In this document: positions 36,903 to 44,767 of the stretch, in pieces
How positions within the stretch are numbered: the first letter of the stretch is position 1
Layout: each line of letters begins with the position of its first letter
Source of the DNA: Pedobacter hartonius
GTDB taxonomy: Bacteria; Bacteroidota; Bacteroidia; Sphingobacteriales; Sphingobacteriaceae
Assembly: GCF_900107535.1 (NCBI RefSeq)
Contig: NZ_FNRA01000008.1
Location: 186,001-250,000 of the forward strand
Length of the DNA: 64,000 nt
Direction of reading: 5' to 3'
The notes under the pieces: model-generated
What the model was told of the DNA's origin: nothing
Databases searched by the model: none
The model's input: only the letters and a program-made list of their open reading frames with translations
Position numbers and translations under genes: made by a program

Positions 36903-37403
36903 TTATCTACCAAAGTATTCGTCTTTTTTATCAACTCTGTTCGGATCTTCCAAAGGGTATTGTTTTAACATGGGATGCACAATCAGTTGATCCATATTCA
37001 ATATTCTCCTCAGATCGGGGTGACCTTCGAATTTAACTCCGAAAAAGTCGTACGTTTCTCTTTCCATCCAGTTTGCACCGTTCCAGAGAACAGTAGCAGT
37101 AGGGATTGTTGGCGTATGTTCATGGATAAACACCTTAATCCTGATTCTGATTTTATCCACCATGTTGTGCAGGTGATAAACTACTGCAATATGATTGCTC
37201 TCGGGATAATGAACAGCCGTAATATCAGTAAGATAGTTAAAGCCAGCTCCTACGCTTTCCTTTAAAAAACCAAGCACCTCAATAATGACATCTTTGGTAG
37301 TTTGAACGGTAAGTAAACCATAAGGCTCATTTACACCACTTATCTTTTCACCGAACTTATCGCCCAGTAATTTTATCAGATCTTCATTGATTATCGCAGC
37401 CAT
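36903..37403 (-). CDS. nuoC: NADH-quinone oxidoreductase subunit C
   Basis: A 166-residue, 30-kDa-type subunit of the peripheral arm. WMERETYDFFGVKFEGHPDL is the family signature, followed by YPLEDPNR. Its start overlaps the nuoB stop by one base. Confidence 0.95.
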   Translation of the reverse strand: MAAIINEDLIKLLGDKFGEKISGVNEPYGLLTVQTTKDVIIEVLGFLKESVGAGFNYLTDITAVHYPESNHIAVVYHLHNMVDKIRIRIKVFIHEHTPTIPTATVLWNGANWMERETYDFFGVKFEGHPDLRRILNMDQLIVHPMLKQYPLEDPNRVDKKDEYFGR

Positions 37404-37945
37404 TATTCTATTCCGTATGAAGCCAACATTTGTTTGTATTGGTCAGAATGCCTCCTTCTGCCGGACTCATTCCTGACAAGCTCCTGAATTTTACCAAAAC
37501 CATCCAGGATCGCCTCAGGTCTCGGAGGACAGCCAGGAACATATACGTCAACCGGTATGATCTCATCAATTCCCTGCAGCACGGAGTAGGTATCGAATAT
37601 ACCTCCGCTTGACGCACAGGCACCAACAGCCATTACCCAGCGGGGTTCAGCCATCTGGAGATATACTTGCTTTAATACAGGGCTCATTTTTTTAGCGATG
37701 GTACCCATTACCATTAACAGATCTGCCTGGCGCGGAGAAAAGCTCAGTCGCTCTGATCCAAAACGGCCCAGGTCATAATGTGAACCCATGGTAGCCATAA
37801 ATTCAATTCCACAGCAGGATGTTGCAAAGGGTAGTGGCCATAATGAATGGGAACGGGCAAGGCCGACAACCTTATCTAAAGATGTGGCGAAAAACCCAGA
37901 TCCTTCAATGCCCGGAGGCGCGTCTACTATATTGATGTCACTCAT
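37403..37945 (-). CDS. nuoB: NADH-quinone oxidoreductase subunit B
   Basis: A 180-residue subunit that carries cluster N2 and passes electrons to quinone. The ligands lie in FATSCCGIEFMA, VGACASSGG and VPGCPPRPEA. The start is ATG 37945 (MSDINIVDAPPG); the frame stays open to a TTG at 37957, which adds only four residues. A terminator-like hairpin lies just upstream, between it and nuoA. Confidence 0.96.
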   Translation of the reverse strand: MSDINIVDAPPGIEGSGFFATSLDKVVGLARSHSLWPLPFATSCCGIEFMATMGSHYDLGRFGSERLSFSPRQADLLMVMGTIAKKMSPVLKQVYLQMAEPRWVMAVGACASSGGIFDTYSVLQGIDEIIPVDVYVPGCPPRPEAILDGFGKIQELVRNESGRRRHSDQYKQMLASYGIE

Positions 37946-37950
37946 ATCAT

Positions 37951-37986
37951 AAAACAAAAAAGGCTCATTCTAATACAGAATGAACC
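37951..37986 (-). terminator. Terminator-like hairpin between nuoA and nuoB
   Basis: On the minus strand a 10-bp stem (37986-37977 with 37971-37962; one G-U pair) closes a 5-nt loop and is followed by T6-G-T4. It ends only about 6 nt before the nuoB ATG. It has the form of an intrinsic terminator or attenuator inside the operon. Confidence 0.6.
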
Positions 37987-38052
37987 ACAAATCTACAATA
38001 TTTAGCAGCAAAAGGTATGACCGCTGTCGGATTTAGAAACGATCTAAATAGA

Positions 38053-38424
38053 TTAGTTCCAATCCAGTGCTTTCTTTTTCAGGATGTAAATAAAGCCCAA
38101 TAAAAGTGTTGCCATAAATATGAACATCTCAATCAGGCCGGACCATCCCAGATCTCTGAAATTTACTGCCCAAGGATACATAAAAATCACCTCCACGTCA
38201 AACAAAACGAAAAGGATGGCCACCAGAAAATACTTGATGGAAAACGGCTGGCGTGCATTACCCACCACTTTAACTCCGGCTTCAAAAGTACCCAGTTTGT
38301 CACTTGTCTTGCGCGCAGGACCTAAATAATGGGTAGCAATCAAGGTAACGACAACAAATCCCAAGGCCACAATGACCTGAAAAATAATTGGTAAAAAATC
38401 TGAAGGGAGACTTTGGGTTTCCAT
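38053..38424 (-). CDS. nuoA: NADH-quinone oxidoreductase subunit A
   Basis: A 123-residue membrane subunit with three helices. FEAGVKVVGNARQPFSIKYF and FDVEVIFMYPWAV are the conserved loop and helix. It is the promoter-proximal gene of the nuo operon. A 107-nt gap to nuoB includes a terminator-like hairpin. Confidence 0.95.
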   Translation of the reverse strand: METQSLPSDFLPIIFQVIVALGFVVVTLIATHYLGPARKTSDKLGTFEAGVKVVGNARQPFSIKYFLVAILFVLFDVEVIFMYPWAVNFRDLGWSGLIEMFIFMATLLLGFIYILKKKALDWN

Positions 38425-38443
38425 ATAAAATTGAATTTGGATA

Positions 38444-38473
38444 CAAAAGTAATAGAAAAAGGCAGGATATCAA
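38444..38473 (-). promoter_or_regulatory. Promoter of the nuo operon
   Basis: On the minus strand TTG (38473-38471) and TACTTTTG (38451-38444) are separated by 19 nt, a good match to TTG-N(17-23)-TAnnTTTG. The predicted start lies about 10-15 nt before the nuoA ATG. The -33 element lies in the loop of the upstream gene's terminator. Confidence 0.6.
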
Positions 38474-38484
38474 CCCTGCCTTTT
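38457..38484 (-). terminator. Terminator of the TPR-protein gene
   Basis: A 10-bp stem (38457-38466 with 38475-38484; arm aaaaggcagg) closes an 8-nt loop and is followed on the minus strand by T-rich sequence. It lies about 22 nt after the TPR gene's stop and overlaps the nuo promoter. Confidence 0.7.
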
Positions 38485-38506
38485 CAAATTCTATTATTTA
38501 TAATGT

Positions 38507-40237
38507 TTATTTCTTTTTAGCACCTGCTTTAGGAGCAGCTTTTGGTGCCGGTGCAGTCAGTTGTTTTAATCCGGCAGCTGCATTTGCATTTGCAGGATCA
38601 ATAGCTAAAGCTTTGTTAAACATATCTGTTGCTTTTGCTTTATCTGTAGCCGCATAAGCATAACCTAAGTTGGTATAAGCCTCAAGGATGTTCCTTTTTT
38701 CCGCAGGCGCTGTAGCCAGTTCAGGTTTTTTAACCGTAACAAGGTCAATGTATTGCTCATAGAACGGAATCACTAAACCTTTAGGGTTAGCCTGATCATC
38801 CATGTAACGTGCTACACGACCTCTTGTAATATAGGCCAGTGTAAACTCAGGAGCAGTTCTGTTGATGAAGGCCAATGCAGAATCTGCTTCAACTAAGAGC
38901 TTTTTGTCCGGATTTTGTTTTGCCTGGTCAGCGATTGCATAGTTATAATAGTTCGCAGAACCTAAATAGTAATAGTTGGTCAATGAACCTTTACCATTTG
39001 GATTTAATTTGATCGCGTTTTTGTAAACATCAGCAGCCTGAGCGTACTTTTTGTTACCATATAACGCTTTACCTACATCTTCTAAAGCTTCTACGTTAGT
39101 GGAATCTTTTTCCACTGCTTTAGTAATGCTGATCAAGGCTAAACTGTCCTGATTGGCCAATAACTGTGCTTTACCTAAATAAAGGTAATCGGCAGCAATT
39201 AAACGGGATGTATCGGGATTTTTAGCAAAGAAATCAGTCAACAGTTTCAAACTCTCAGGGTTTTTGTTTTCAGCAGCTGAATAAGCCTGTAAACGCTGAA
39301 TAACAAGAGCTTTCTGGTTGTTTGGGTATAGTTTGGCCAGGTCAGCAGTTTCAGTCTCTAATGTTTTGAAATCCTTAGCATAGTATAAGAACTGTGCATA
39401 ACGTAATCTTGCATCAAAAGATTTATCAGTAAGATCCAGGTATTTTTTGTAGTTGGTGATTGCATCGGTTGATTTGGCTGCAAAGTTCGCAGGTTCAAAG
39501 TTAGCCCATTGCATATATAACTCAGCGATCTCACGGTAAGCCGGGCCATAGTTAGGATCAGCAGCAATCACTTCTTTTAACTGGCTTTCAGATTCAGGAA
39601 ATGCCCTTGATTCTTTGTACATCCTTCCGATCTGAACTTTAGCCCTTAAAAGACCTTCGTTCATATTCAATGCACGTAAGTAGTTACTTAATGCTTCAGA
39701 GTTCTTTTTCTGAGCAGCATAGAAATCACCTAAAGCTACAAATGTTTCAGGGTCTTTATCAGCAGCATCTAACTCATCTGCTTTTTGCAGCATTGGTAAA
39801 GCAGCAGCGAAATCAGGCTTATCCTGATCAACGTAAGCTTTTCCAATGTACATATATGGAAGGTAATCTTTTTTAGATGCAGCTGCGAGTGCCTTATCAA
39901 AATCTGCCTTTGCACCTGTTGGGTTATTGGCTGCAAGTTCAGCTTTACCTAAACCAACATAGTTCAACGCATATTTAGGATCGGCAGTTATTCCTTTATT
40001 GAAAACTGCTTTTGCAGAATCAACATAATCATTTTGCAGATATACATCTCCTAAACTAAAATAGTTCTCTCCTTTACCGGCTTGTGAACTTACCAGTGAT
40101 TTTAGCATTGACGTAGCTTTCGCATACTGTTCTGCATCAATCGCTTTCTTTGCGTCATTTAAATTTTGAGCAAAAGAGGCAGAACCCATCACTACTAAAC
40201 CTAAACTTAAGGTTATTGCTTTCTTTGTCATTTTCAT
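38507..40237 (-). CDS. Exported TPR-repeat protein
   Basis: A 576-residue protein starting at ATG 40237 (MKMTKKAITLSLGLVVMGSA) with a signal peptide cleaved near SFAQ. The rest is tandem tetratricopeptide repeats, e.g. ALNYVGLGKAELAANNPTGA and AYTNLGYAYAATDKAKATDM. It ends in an Ala/Pro/Lys-rich tail. TPR proteins scaffold complexes. Its place downstream of the TonB/ExbBD and PstS-like genes on the same strand is a Bacteroidota arrangement that suggests a role at the periplasmic side of that motor, which is inference. A TTG at 40258 would add seven residues. Confidence 0.82.
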   Translation of the reverse strand: MKMTKKAITLSLGLVVMGSASFAQNLNDAKKAIDAEQYAKATSMLKSLVSSQAGKGENYFSLGDVYLQNDYVDSAKAVFNKGITADPKYALNYVGLGKAELAANNPTGAKADFDKALAAASKKDYLPYMYIGKAYVDQDKPDFAAALPMLQKADELDAADKDPETFVALGDFYAAQKKNSEALSNYLRALNMNEGLLRAKVQIGRMYKESRAFPESESQLKEVIAADPNYGPAYREIAELYMQWANFEPANFAAKSTDAITNYKKYLDLTDKSFDARLRYAQFLYYAKDFKTLETETADLAKLYPNNQKALVIQRLQAYSAAENKNPESLKLLTDFFAKNPDTSRLIAADYLYLGKAQLLANQDSLALISITKAVEKDSTNVEALEDVGKALYGNKKYAQAADVYKNAIKLNPNGKGSLTNYYYLGSANYYNYAIADQAKQNPDKKLLVEADSALAFINRTAPEFTLAYITRGRVARYMDDQANPKGLVIPFYEQYIDLVTVKKPELATAPAEKRNILEAYTNLGYAYAATDKAKATDMFNKALAIDPANANAAAGLKQLTAPAPKAAPKAGAKKK

Positions 40238-40405
40238 CTGTTCGTTGTTTGTTTTCAATATTTATTCAAGTTTTCCTCTTTGGTATTCTTATCAACGATA
40301 AAGCCTTGAACTACCTGTGCAGGCTTTACCGGTTCATCATTAGCCTTCATAAGCCGGCAGTAATATTAAATTATAAACTTTGCCAATCCGGGCTCAATAT
40401 AATAT

Positions 40406-41311
40406 TTAATTTTCACTCTTTATATTAATGTCTCTTGAGTTCATCGTATTTGGGCCGAGCCCGGATTTAAGAACAATAAGCTGGCCTCTCTGGCTCACTA
40501 ACCAGTTGGCAAAACCCGTGCCTAAATCATTTTTTACTTCGGCCTTAATGATATAAATATTCCTTAGAAAAGGATAAACACCATTGATTAAATTCTTTTG
40601 GGTAGGTTTATAGAAATCATCGTCCCCCTTTTTTCCTTTTACATTACGAACGCCAAGTAATTTAACCTGGGAGGTAAAATCGAAACTATCCCTGTGCCCG
40701 TTGAGCAGCCAGTTCACACCCACTATTCCGATATAATTTTTATGTTCTGCAACGTATTTGATAACGTCATTATTGGTATTTAACGTATAAATTCCGGTTT
40801 TGGGAATCACATTTACCTGCGCAAGCTCCTTGAAATAACGGAGCGTACTTGAATTGGCATTATCAAAAACTAAATTTACCCCGCCTGGATTATTTCCTTT
40901 CATCATGGAAATCACTTCATCAGCCGTGATCGTAGAGTCAGGGTTATCATTTCCTGTAATCAGCGCGATGCCATCAATGGCAAATCTTGATGTAGATATC
41001 CGCACATCACGTTTGGTAAATGCTTTCTGTTCTTCAGGAGTCAATGTCCTGGATAAAATTGCAGCCCTTACGCTATCCTTCAGAAAGGCCGGCAGGATTT
41101 TATTTTCATTACCCTCGATCAGGTCAAATTTTGTATCAGGATAATCCACTCTGAATACGTCTATCTGATCTGCAAGAACTGAAGAAAAACTTTCGTCCAC
41201 GATCAGCTTCACGGTTCCGGACGTACGCGTTTCTTCAACAGCCTCTTTTTTAGCTTTCGGTTTACATGCCACAAACAGAACTAAGGGGAGCAGAAAAAAT
41301 AGCTTATTCAT
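40406..41311 (-). CDS. PstS-like substrate-binding lipoprotein
   Basis: A 301-residue lipoprotein with signal MNKLFFLLPLVLFVAC and Cys16 as lipidation site. The mature part has the periplasmic-binding-protein fold of PstS-type proteins (GTVKLIVDESFSSVLADQID; then FAIDGIALITGNDNPDSTIT). No pstCAB genes are nearby, so phosphate uptake is unproven. It lies 1 nt after the small membrane protein and just before the TPR gene, within the TonB/ExbBD cluster. Confidence 0.8.
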   Translation of the reverse strand: MNKLFFLLPLVLFVACKPKAKKEAVEETRTSGTVKLIVDESFSSVLADQIDVFRVDYPDTKFDLIEGNENKILPAFLKDSVRAAILSRTLTPEEQKAFTKRDVRISTSRFAIDGIALITGNDNPDSTITADEVISMMKGNNPGGVNLVFDNANSSTLRYFKELAQVNVIPKTGIYTLNTNNDVIKYVAEHKNYIGIVGVNWLLNGHRDSFDFTSQVKLLGVRNVKGKKGDDDFYKPTQKNLINGVYPFLRNIYIIKAEVKNDLGTGFANWLVSQRGQLIVLKSGLGPNTMNSRDINIKSEN

Positions 41312-41312
41312 G

Positions 41313-41537
41313 TTAATTGTCTTTTTGGTTGATTAACCGAAAAAATCTTATCCCTGCATAGACGATCAGCAACACACCAAATAAAATGCGGTATGTTGGT
41401 TTGATATCAAAGGGAATGTCTTTCCAGAATATCAGGGCCACTCCGAGCACCAGATACATGGCGAACATCACTAGCCCTAAAATGAACAGAAACCGCTGTT
41501 GAGGCGATTTCTGTTTAAATGTATTGAAGTCGAACAT
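41313..41537 (-). CDS. Small two-helix membrane protein, unknown function
   Basis: A 74-residue protein with a polar N-terminus (MFDFNTFKQKSPQQRF), two hydrophobic helices (~15-38 and ~48-66) and a charged end (RLINQKDN). It is wedged between the TonB-family gene (7 nt) and the PstS-like lipoprotein (1 nt). The tight packing supports it as a real gene. I know no named domain. Confidence 0.7.
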   Translation of the reverse strand: MFDFNTFKQKSPQQRFLFILGLVMFAMYLVLGVALIFWKDIPFDIKPTYRILFGVLLIVYAGIRFFRLINQKDN

Positions 41538-41544
41538 TATATTA

Positions 41545-42366
41545 CTAGTTAGATAATGTAAAGCTGATAGGGATGTTATATTTTACCCTAACCGGCTTAC
41601 CATTCTGAATACCTGGGGTCCATTTCGGACTTGCCTTTAATACTCTGACAGCTTCTTCATCTGTACCACCACCTAATTTACGCTCTACTTTAATATCAGT
41701 CAGGCGGCCGTCTTTCTCTACTACGAAAGAACAGAATACTTTACCCTGGATATTGTTTTCCTGCGCCATAGGAGGATATCTTATTGCTTTACCTAAGTAA
41801 GCATAAAATTTATCCATACCTCCAGGGAAGCCTGGCTGGGTTTCGATACTCACAAAGTCATAAACTTTAGTATCTTCTACAACCGCAGCTTGTTTAGGGC
41901 CTTCTCCAACCGGACCAACTACAACGATGTCCGCACCAGGATCACCTTCGATAGTTTTTTGTCCAGGGTCAGCGGCTTTCAACTGTTCAACCTGTGGCGG
42001 ATCTTCATCACGTACCTCATTATCCGGTTTTACAATCGGAGGAGGGAACTTAATCTGATCCGTTTTTGGTGGCGGTGGCTCAACCGGTGGCGGCGGAGGT
42101 GTTTTAGGATCCACGGGTGGAGGTGGAGCCATGACAACTTCAGTTTGTTTCACTATTTCCTCTTCTGGCATCTGTCCTTTGATCAAATCAATAATCTTAG
42201 GAAGGATAAAAAGAAATATGAATACTGCCGATGCCAAAAATAATGCCTTGGTCGTATTTGTTCCGTTATTCTTGCGCAGCTCATAAGCTCCGTAAGATTT
42301 GTTCTTTTTAGCGAATACAACATCAAGCCATTCCTTGTCAAATAAATCTATTTTAGAACCGAACAT
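41545..42366 (-). CDS. TonB-family energy transducer
   Basis: A 273-residue inner-membrane protein. It has a short cytoplasmic N-terminus, one transmembrane helix (~38-60) and a Pro-rich periplasmic spacer (~85-120, runs such as PPPPVDPKTPPPPPVEPPPP). The C-terminal TonB domain is ~180-273 (FPGGMDKFYAYLGKAIRYP, GKVFCSFVVEKDGRL). It passes proton-motive force from ExbB/ExbD to outer-membrane receptors. It follows the two exbD genes by 30 nt. Confidence 0.9.
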   Translation of the reverse strand: MFGSKIDLFDKEWLDVVFAKKNKSYGAYELRKNNGTNTTKALFLASAVFIFLFILPKIIDLIKGQMPEEEIVKQTEVVMAPPPPVDPKTPPPPPVEPPPPKTDQIKFPPPIVKPDNEVRDEDPPQVEQLKAADPGQKTIEGDPGADIVVVGPVGEGPKQAAVVEDTKVYDFVSIETQPGFPGGMDKFYAYLGKAIRYPPMAQENNIQGKVFCSFVVEKDGRLTDIKVERKLGGGTDEEAVRVLKASPKWTPGIQNGKPVRVKYNIPISFTLSN

Positions 42367-42396
42367 TGCTTGTTATTTAAAATGTTAATAATAGTA

Positions 42397-42936
42397 TTAT
42401 AAAATTCCCTGTTGTTTCATGAAAGTTTTTTCATTATCAAGGATATTCTCATCATCAATCGCAGGAGCAGTTTTAATGCCTGTGATCAATAATTCATCCA
42501 TGATATCAACAAAGTTTTTATAATTCGCACCAGAGGTAGGTTTGATCACCATTACGATGTCTTTACCAGTGGATTCTTTTACTTTCTTTTTGTTGTCCAG
42601 GATAGTCTGCCTGATCTGACTGAAGTTCTGAATCTCAGGTGCCGTCTTACCAGCTTCTCCCATGTACCATGCAACTTTATTATTTTTACCTAATAAAATA
42701 GTCATCGTCTGAGAGGCCCTTAATTCAAGCTTCTGTTCATTCTTCTCGTCCTTATCCGGCTTGGCAATATCCATCGCCTGTGGTTTACTCAGGGTGGTGG
42801 TCAACATAAAGAAGGTAATCAGCAGGAAGGCCAAATCAACCATTGCGGTTAAATCTACTTTCGTAGAAGCTTTCTTACTCCTGACCTTTCCTCCTCCTTT
42901 TTTGCCACTCCCGCTGGAGGTATCTAATTCTGCCAT
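42397..42936 (-). CDS. ExbD/TolR-family protein (second copy)
   Basis: A 179-residue protein with one N-terminal helix containing the channel Asp (VDLTAMVDLAFLLITFFML) and a periplasmic domain. It partners the ExbB-type channel. It lies 11 nt after the other ExbD-like gene; the two are clearly diverged from each other, so the motor may contain a heteromer. Confidence 0.88.
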   Translation of the reverse strand: MAELDTSSGSGKKGGGKVRSKKASTKVDLTAMVDLAFLLITFFMLTTTLSKPQAMDIAKPDKDEKNEQKLELRASQTMTILLGKNNKVAWYMGEAGKTAPEIQNFSQIRQTILDNKKKVKESTGKDIVMVIKPTSGANYKNFVDIMDELLITGIKTAPAIDDENILDNEKTFMKQQGIL

Positions 42937-42947
42937 GTTAGTATTAG

Positions 42948-43559
42948 TTAGTTACCGCCTTCAGCAGTAGTGATTAAACTAAATTTATTAATTTTTTGTT
43001 TCTGAAGAATATCAACGATCTTTTTAACCGCAGGATAATCTTCACCAGCATCACCTTTGATACTTACGCGCATTCCTTCAGAGTGCAGCTCAGCAACGGA
43101 TTTACGTGCATTCAGGATCCAGAGAGAAAGCTGATTGTCCACTGAATCTGCAGGGATACCAGTTTCAATACCGGATTTTTTTCTTTCACCGGCATCCATA
43201 GCGATAAACTTTTTCAGGTTCTGCATTGGAACACCAAAAGATGCTACTACGGCAAAACGTTTTCTCTCTTCCGGTGTAAAACTGATCTTGTACTGTTCTC
43301 CCATTTTGTCCAGAGTTGCTGCCCTGATGTCAGGACCTGCAGTCTCAAAAAACACTTTACCGCTTCCTATTGTCAAAATAGCGATGTCCTTCTCAGGAAC
43401 TTTAAGCTTATAGGTGGAGGATGGAACTTTCACATCCAGGGGATCCGGTTGTTTTGCAGTTGCTGATAAAATGAAGTAAGTAAGTAACAGGAAAGACACG
43501 TCGCACATGGCAGTCATATCAATCGAGGTACTTTTTCTTGCAACTTTTGCTCTTGCCAT
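42948..43559 (-). CDS. ExbD/TolR-family protein (first copy)
   Basis: A 203-residue protein. The N-terminal helix carries the conserved Asp (IDMTAMCDVSFLLLTYFILS), followed by a periplasmic domain longer than in the second copy. It lies 84 nt after the ExbB-type gene and belongs to the same operon. Confidence 0.88.
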   Translation of the reverse strand: MARAKVARKSTSIDMTAMCDVSFLLLTYFILSATAKQPDPLDVKVPSSTYKLKVPEKDIAILTIGSGKVFFETAGPDIRAATLDKMGEQYKISFTPEERKRFAVVASFGVPMQNLKKFIAMDAGERKKSGIETGIPADSVDNQLSLWILNARKSVAELHSEGMRVSIKGDAGEDYPAVKKIVDILQKQKINKFSLITTAEGGN

Positions 43560-43643
43560 AATTTTAAAATTACTTATGTTTTATATAATGATGTTTATTC
43601 TTCCGGTTTTCCATAAAGCCGGTAAAAAAAATAACATTATTTT

Positions 43644-44474
43644 CTATTTATGCGTAGAAGCATAAGTTTGGATGATGCTAAAACCAGCTTCATCAATTGC
43701 ATAAGTTAATTTATCAATTTTTGAAGTCAGGATGTTATACATGATAATCGCTGTAGTTGAAGTACCGATACCAGTTGCTGTATTGATCAGGGCCTCAGAG
43801 ATACCAGTTGCCAACGCTGCTGAATCCGGAGAACCAGCTGCACCTAAACCACCGAAAGCTTTAATCATACCTGTTACTGTTCCTAATAGTCCCATCAAAG
43901 TACCTACTGATACTAAAGTTGCGATTACAGTTAAGTTTTGCTCTAACATTGGCATTTCCAAAGTAGTAGCTTCTTCGATATCTTTCTGGATAGCTAAACA
44001 TTTCTGGTCAGTGTCCATGTTAGCTTCAACTTCCATTTCACGGTATTTTTTCAGACCAGATTTGATTACGTTAGCTACCGAACCTTTTTGTTTATCGCAT
44101 TCTGCGATAGCAGCTTCGATATTATTTGAATTTAAAAGTGCTTGTACTTTTTTAACAAAAGCATCCAGACCTGATGTACCTGTTGCTTTTCCGATAACGA
44201 TAAAACGTTCCACTGAGAATACGATTACCATCAAAAGCATACCCATTAAGATTGGAACGATAACCCCACCTTTGTAAGCCATACCAGCATAATTACCAGT
44301 TTTAGGAAGATTTTCAACGTTATTATCGATGAAGTTGTTTGCGTCTCCCAGGACAAATTTGTAAAGGAGGATTCCGATAATAATACAAATAGGGATAGTT
44401 AATGTAGCGAATAGATTTGAAGCTGATGAAGAGCCTTCTTGTTTAACTGTTGTTGGTTTTGGTGCGTTTGCCAT
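43644..44474 (-). CDS. MotA/TolQ/ExbB-family proton channel
   Basis: A 276-residue inner-membrane protein with three transmembrane helices. The region LGLLGTVTGMIKAFGGLG and the C-terminal IGTSTTAIIMYNILTSKID are the channel signatures. With the two ExbD-like proteins and the TonB-type protein it forms a proton-driven motor energising outer-membrane transport. It is the first gene of the cluster and has a clear promoter about 110 nt upstream. Confidence 0.92.
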   Translation of the reverse strand: MANAPKPTTVKQEGSSSASNLFATLTIPICIIIGILLYKFVLGDANNFIDNNVENLPKTGNYAGMAYKGGVIVPILMGMLLMVIVFSVERFIVIGKATGTSGLDAFVKKVQALLNSNNIEAAIAECDKQKGSVANVIKSGLKKYREMEVEANMDTDQKCLAIQKDIEEATTLEMPMLEQNLTVIATLVSVGTLMGLLGTVTGMIKAFGGLGAAGSPDSAALATGISEALINTATGIGTSTTAIIMYNILTSKIDKLTYAIDEAGFSIIQTYASTHK

Positions 44475-44583
44475 TTTTTTTTAGTTTTTGAGTTTTTAGT
44501 ACTTTGTTTTTTTAAATTTTTTAAATTTAGATTTATTATTCCGTAATACACACAACGACGAACAGAATCAAATGTTGTAATAA

Positions 44584-44613
44584 CAAATTTATAACTTTGA
44601 TTTAAATTCCAAA
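44584..44613 (-). promoter_or_regulatory. Promoter of the ExbB-ExbD-ExbD-TonB operon
   Basis: On the minus strand TTTG (44613-44610) and TAAATTTG (44591-44584) are separated by 18 nt, a strong match to the Bacteroidota consensus. The leader to the ATG at 44474 is about 100 nt and AT-rich. Confidence 0.65.
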
Positions 44614-44682
44614 TTAAATTATTGTTATCAGCCAAAATAGATTATTTGCAACTAAATTCTCTTTGCAGTAGTGTATATTAAA

Positions 44683-44712
44683 AAAGATTGCCTCGTTTGG
44701 GAGACAATCTTT
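44683..44712 (-). terminator. Terminator of pckA
   Basis: A 12-bp stem (44683-44694 with 44701-44712; one G-U pair on the minus strand) closes a 6-nt loop and is followed on the minus strand by a T-tract. It lies about 56 nt beyond the pckA stop. Confidence 0.75.
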
Positions 44713-44767
44713 CACAATGAAAACTAAAAAAAAATTGAAATGCAAATTTTTCCCTAAAAAAAATGAT

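Noticed and set aside
40406..41311. Phosphate ABC transporter PstS
   Set aside because: There is no pstCAB, and it lies between TonB/ExbBD and TPR genes; only the fold is supported.
41545..44474. Naming the cluster tolQRAB
   Set aside because: No tolB or pal is nearby and the C-terminal protein has a TonB domain, so ExbBD/TonB-type fits better.
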